The notes beneath the pieces were generated by a model. The model was given only the letters and a program-made list of their open reading frames with translations. It ran no database searches and was not told the origin of the DNA. A program made the translations under genes and the position numbers. DNA of 14,806 nucleotides from CBDDRG01 sp051306415 (GTDB lineage Bacteria > Pseudomonadota > Gammaproteobacteria > Pseudomonadales > Porticoccaceae): assembly GCA_051306415.1 (NCBI GenBank), contig JBPPNE010000174.1:1-14806 (forward strand). Reading direction: 5' to 3'. Shown in pieces: positions 14,773 to 14,806 of this stretch; the stretch's first letter is position 1, and each line of letters begins with the position of its first letter.

Positions 14773-14806
14773 GGTGCTGGGTCCGTTGGTGTGGCGCGGC
14801 TCGGTG

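Noticed and set aside
1..14806. CRISPR arrays, tRNA or rRNA genes, phage or plasmid functions
   Set aside because: I looked for regularly spaced repeats, cloverleaf-like sequences and integrase or replication genes and saw none.

Overview
The window reads as chromosomal DNA from a GC-rich gammaproteobacterium. The evidence is close similarity to E. coli PrpD, RF2, LysS, XseA and GuaB by eye, the prfB-lysS pair, the divergent xseA/guaB pair and the retained +1 frameshift site in prfB. A more exact lineage cannot be read from the sequence. The mix of an orphan prpD, a zinc alcohol dehydrogenase and an acyl-CoA dehydrogenase fits a heterotroph that oxidises fatty acids or alcohols, but that is an inference.

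Bases 1-846 are accessory DNA. The 5'-truncated end of a REP-associated (HUH/Y1) transposase runs off the left edge on the minus strand. About 195 bp of non-coding sequence with small palindromes follows, then a 135-bp MITE-like element with 17-bp terminal inverted repeats and an intact TAAA target duplication. Inside that element lies a second palindromic repeat. It ends only 26 bp before the start codon of prpD (2-methylcitrate dehydratase), which stands without the rest of a prp operon.

Bases 2332-4881 hold a CsgG-family outer-membrane lipoprotein (+), a bidirectional rho-independent terminator, and a convergent zinc-dependent alcohol dehydrogenase (-), then a divergent intergenic region. 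Bases 4882-8275 are a housekeeping run on the plus strand: prfB with its programmed frameshift, lysS and ung, closely spaced and probably co-transcribed, with a duplicated start region in front of ung. An ACAD10/11-type acyl-CoA dehydrogenase follows (8374-9582). The convergent gap 9583-9847 carries a perfect 25-bp inverted repeat and a decayed dispersed repeat.

Bases 9848-13091 on the minus strand are xseA (exonuclease VII large subunit) followed, 4 nt after its stop, by a secreted-looking M3 oligoendopeptidase. Divergent from xseA is guaB (IMP dehydrogenase), with a good sigma70 promoter and a 7-bp-arm palindrome between promoter and start codon. A hairpin with a U-rich tail follows guaB near the right edge.

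I did not find a new multi-gene system. The most noteworthy signals are the nested mobile element upstream of orphan prpD, the duplicated ung start, the guaB palindrome, the perfect 25-bp hairpin, and unusual family members (exported PepF-like protease, lone CsgG-like lipoprotein).
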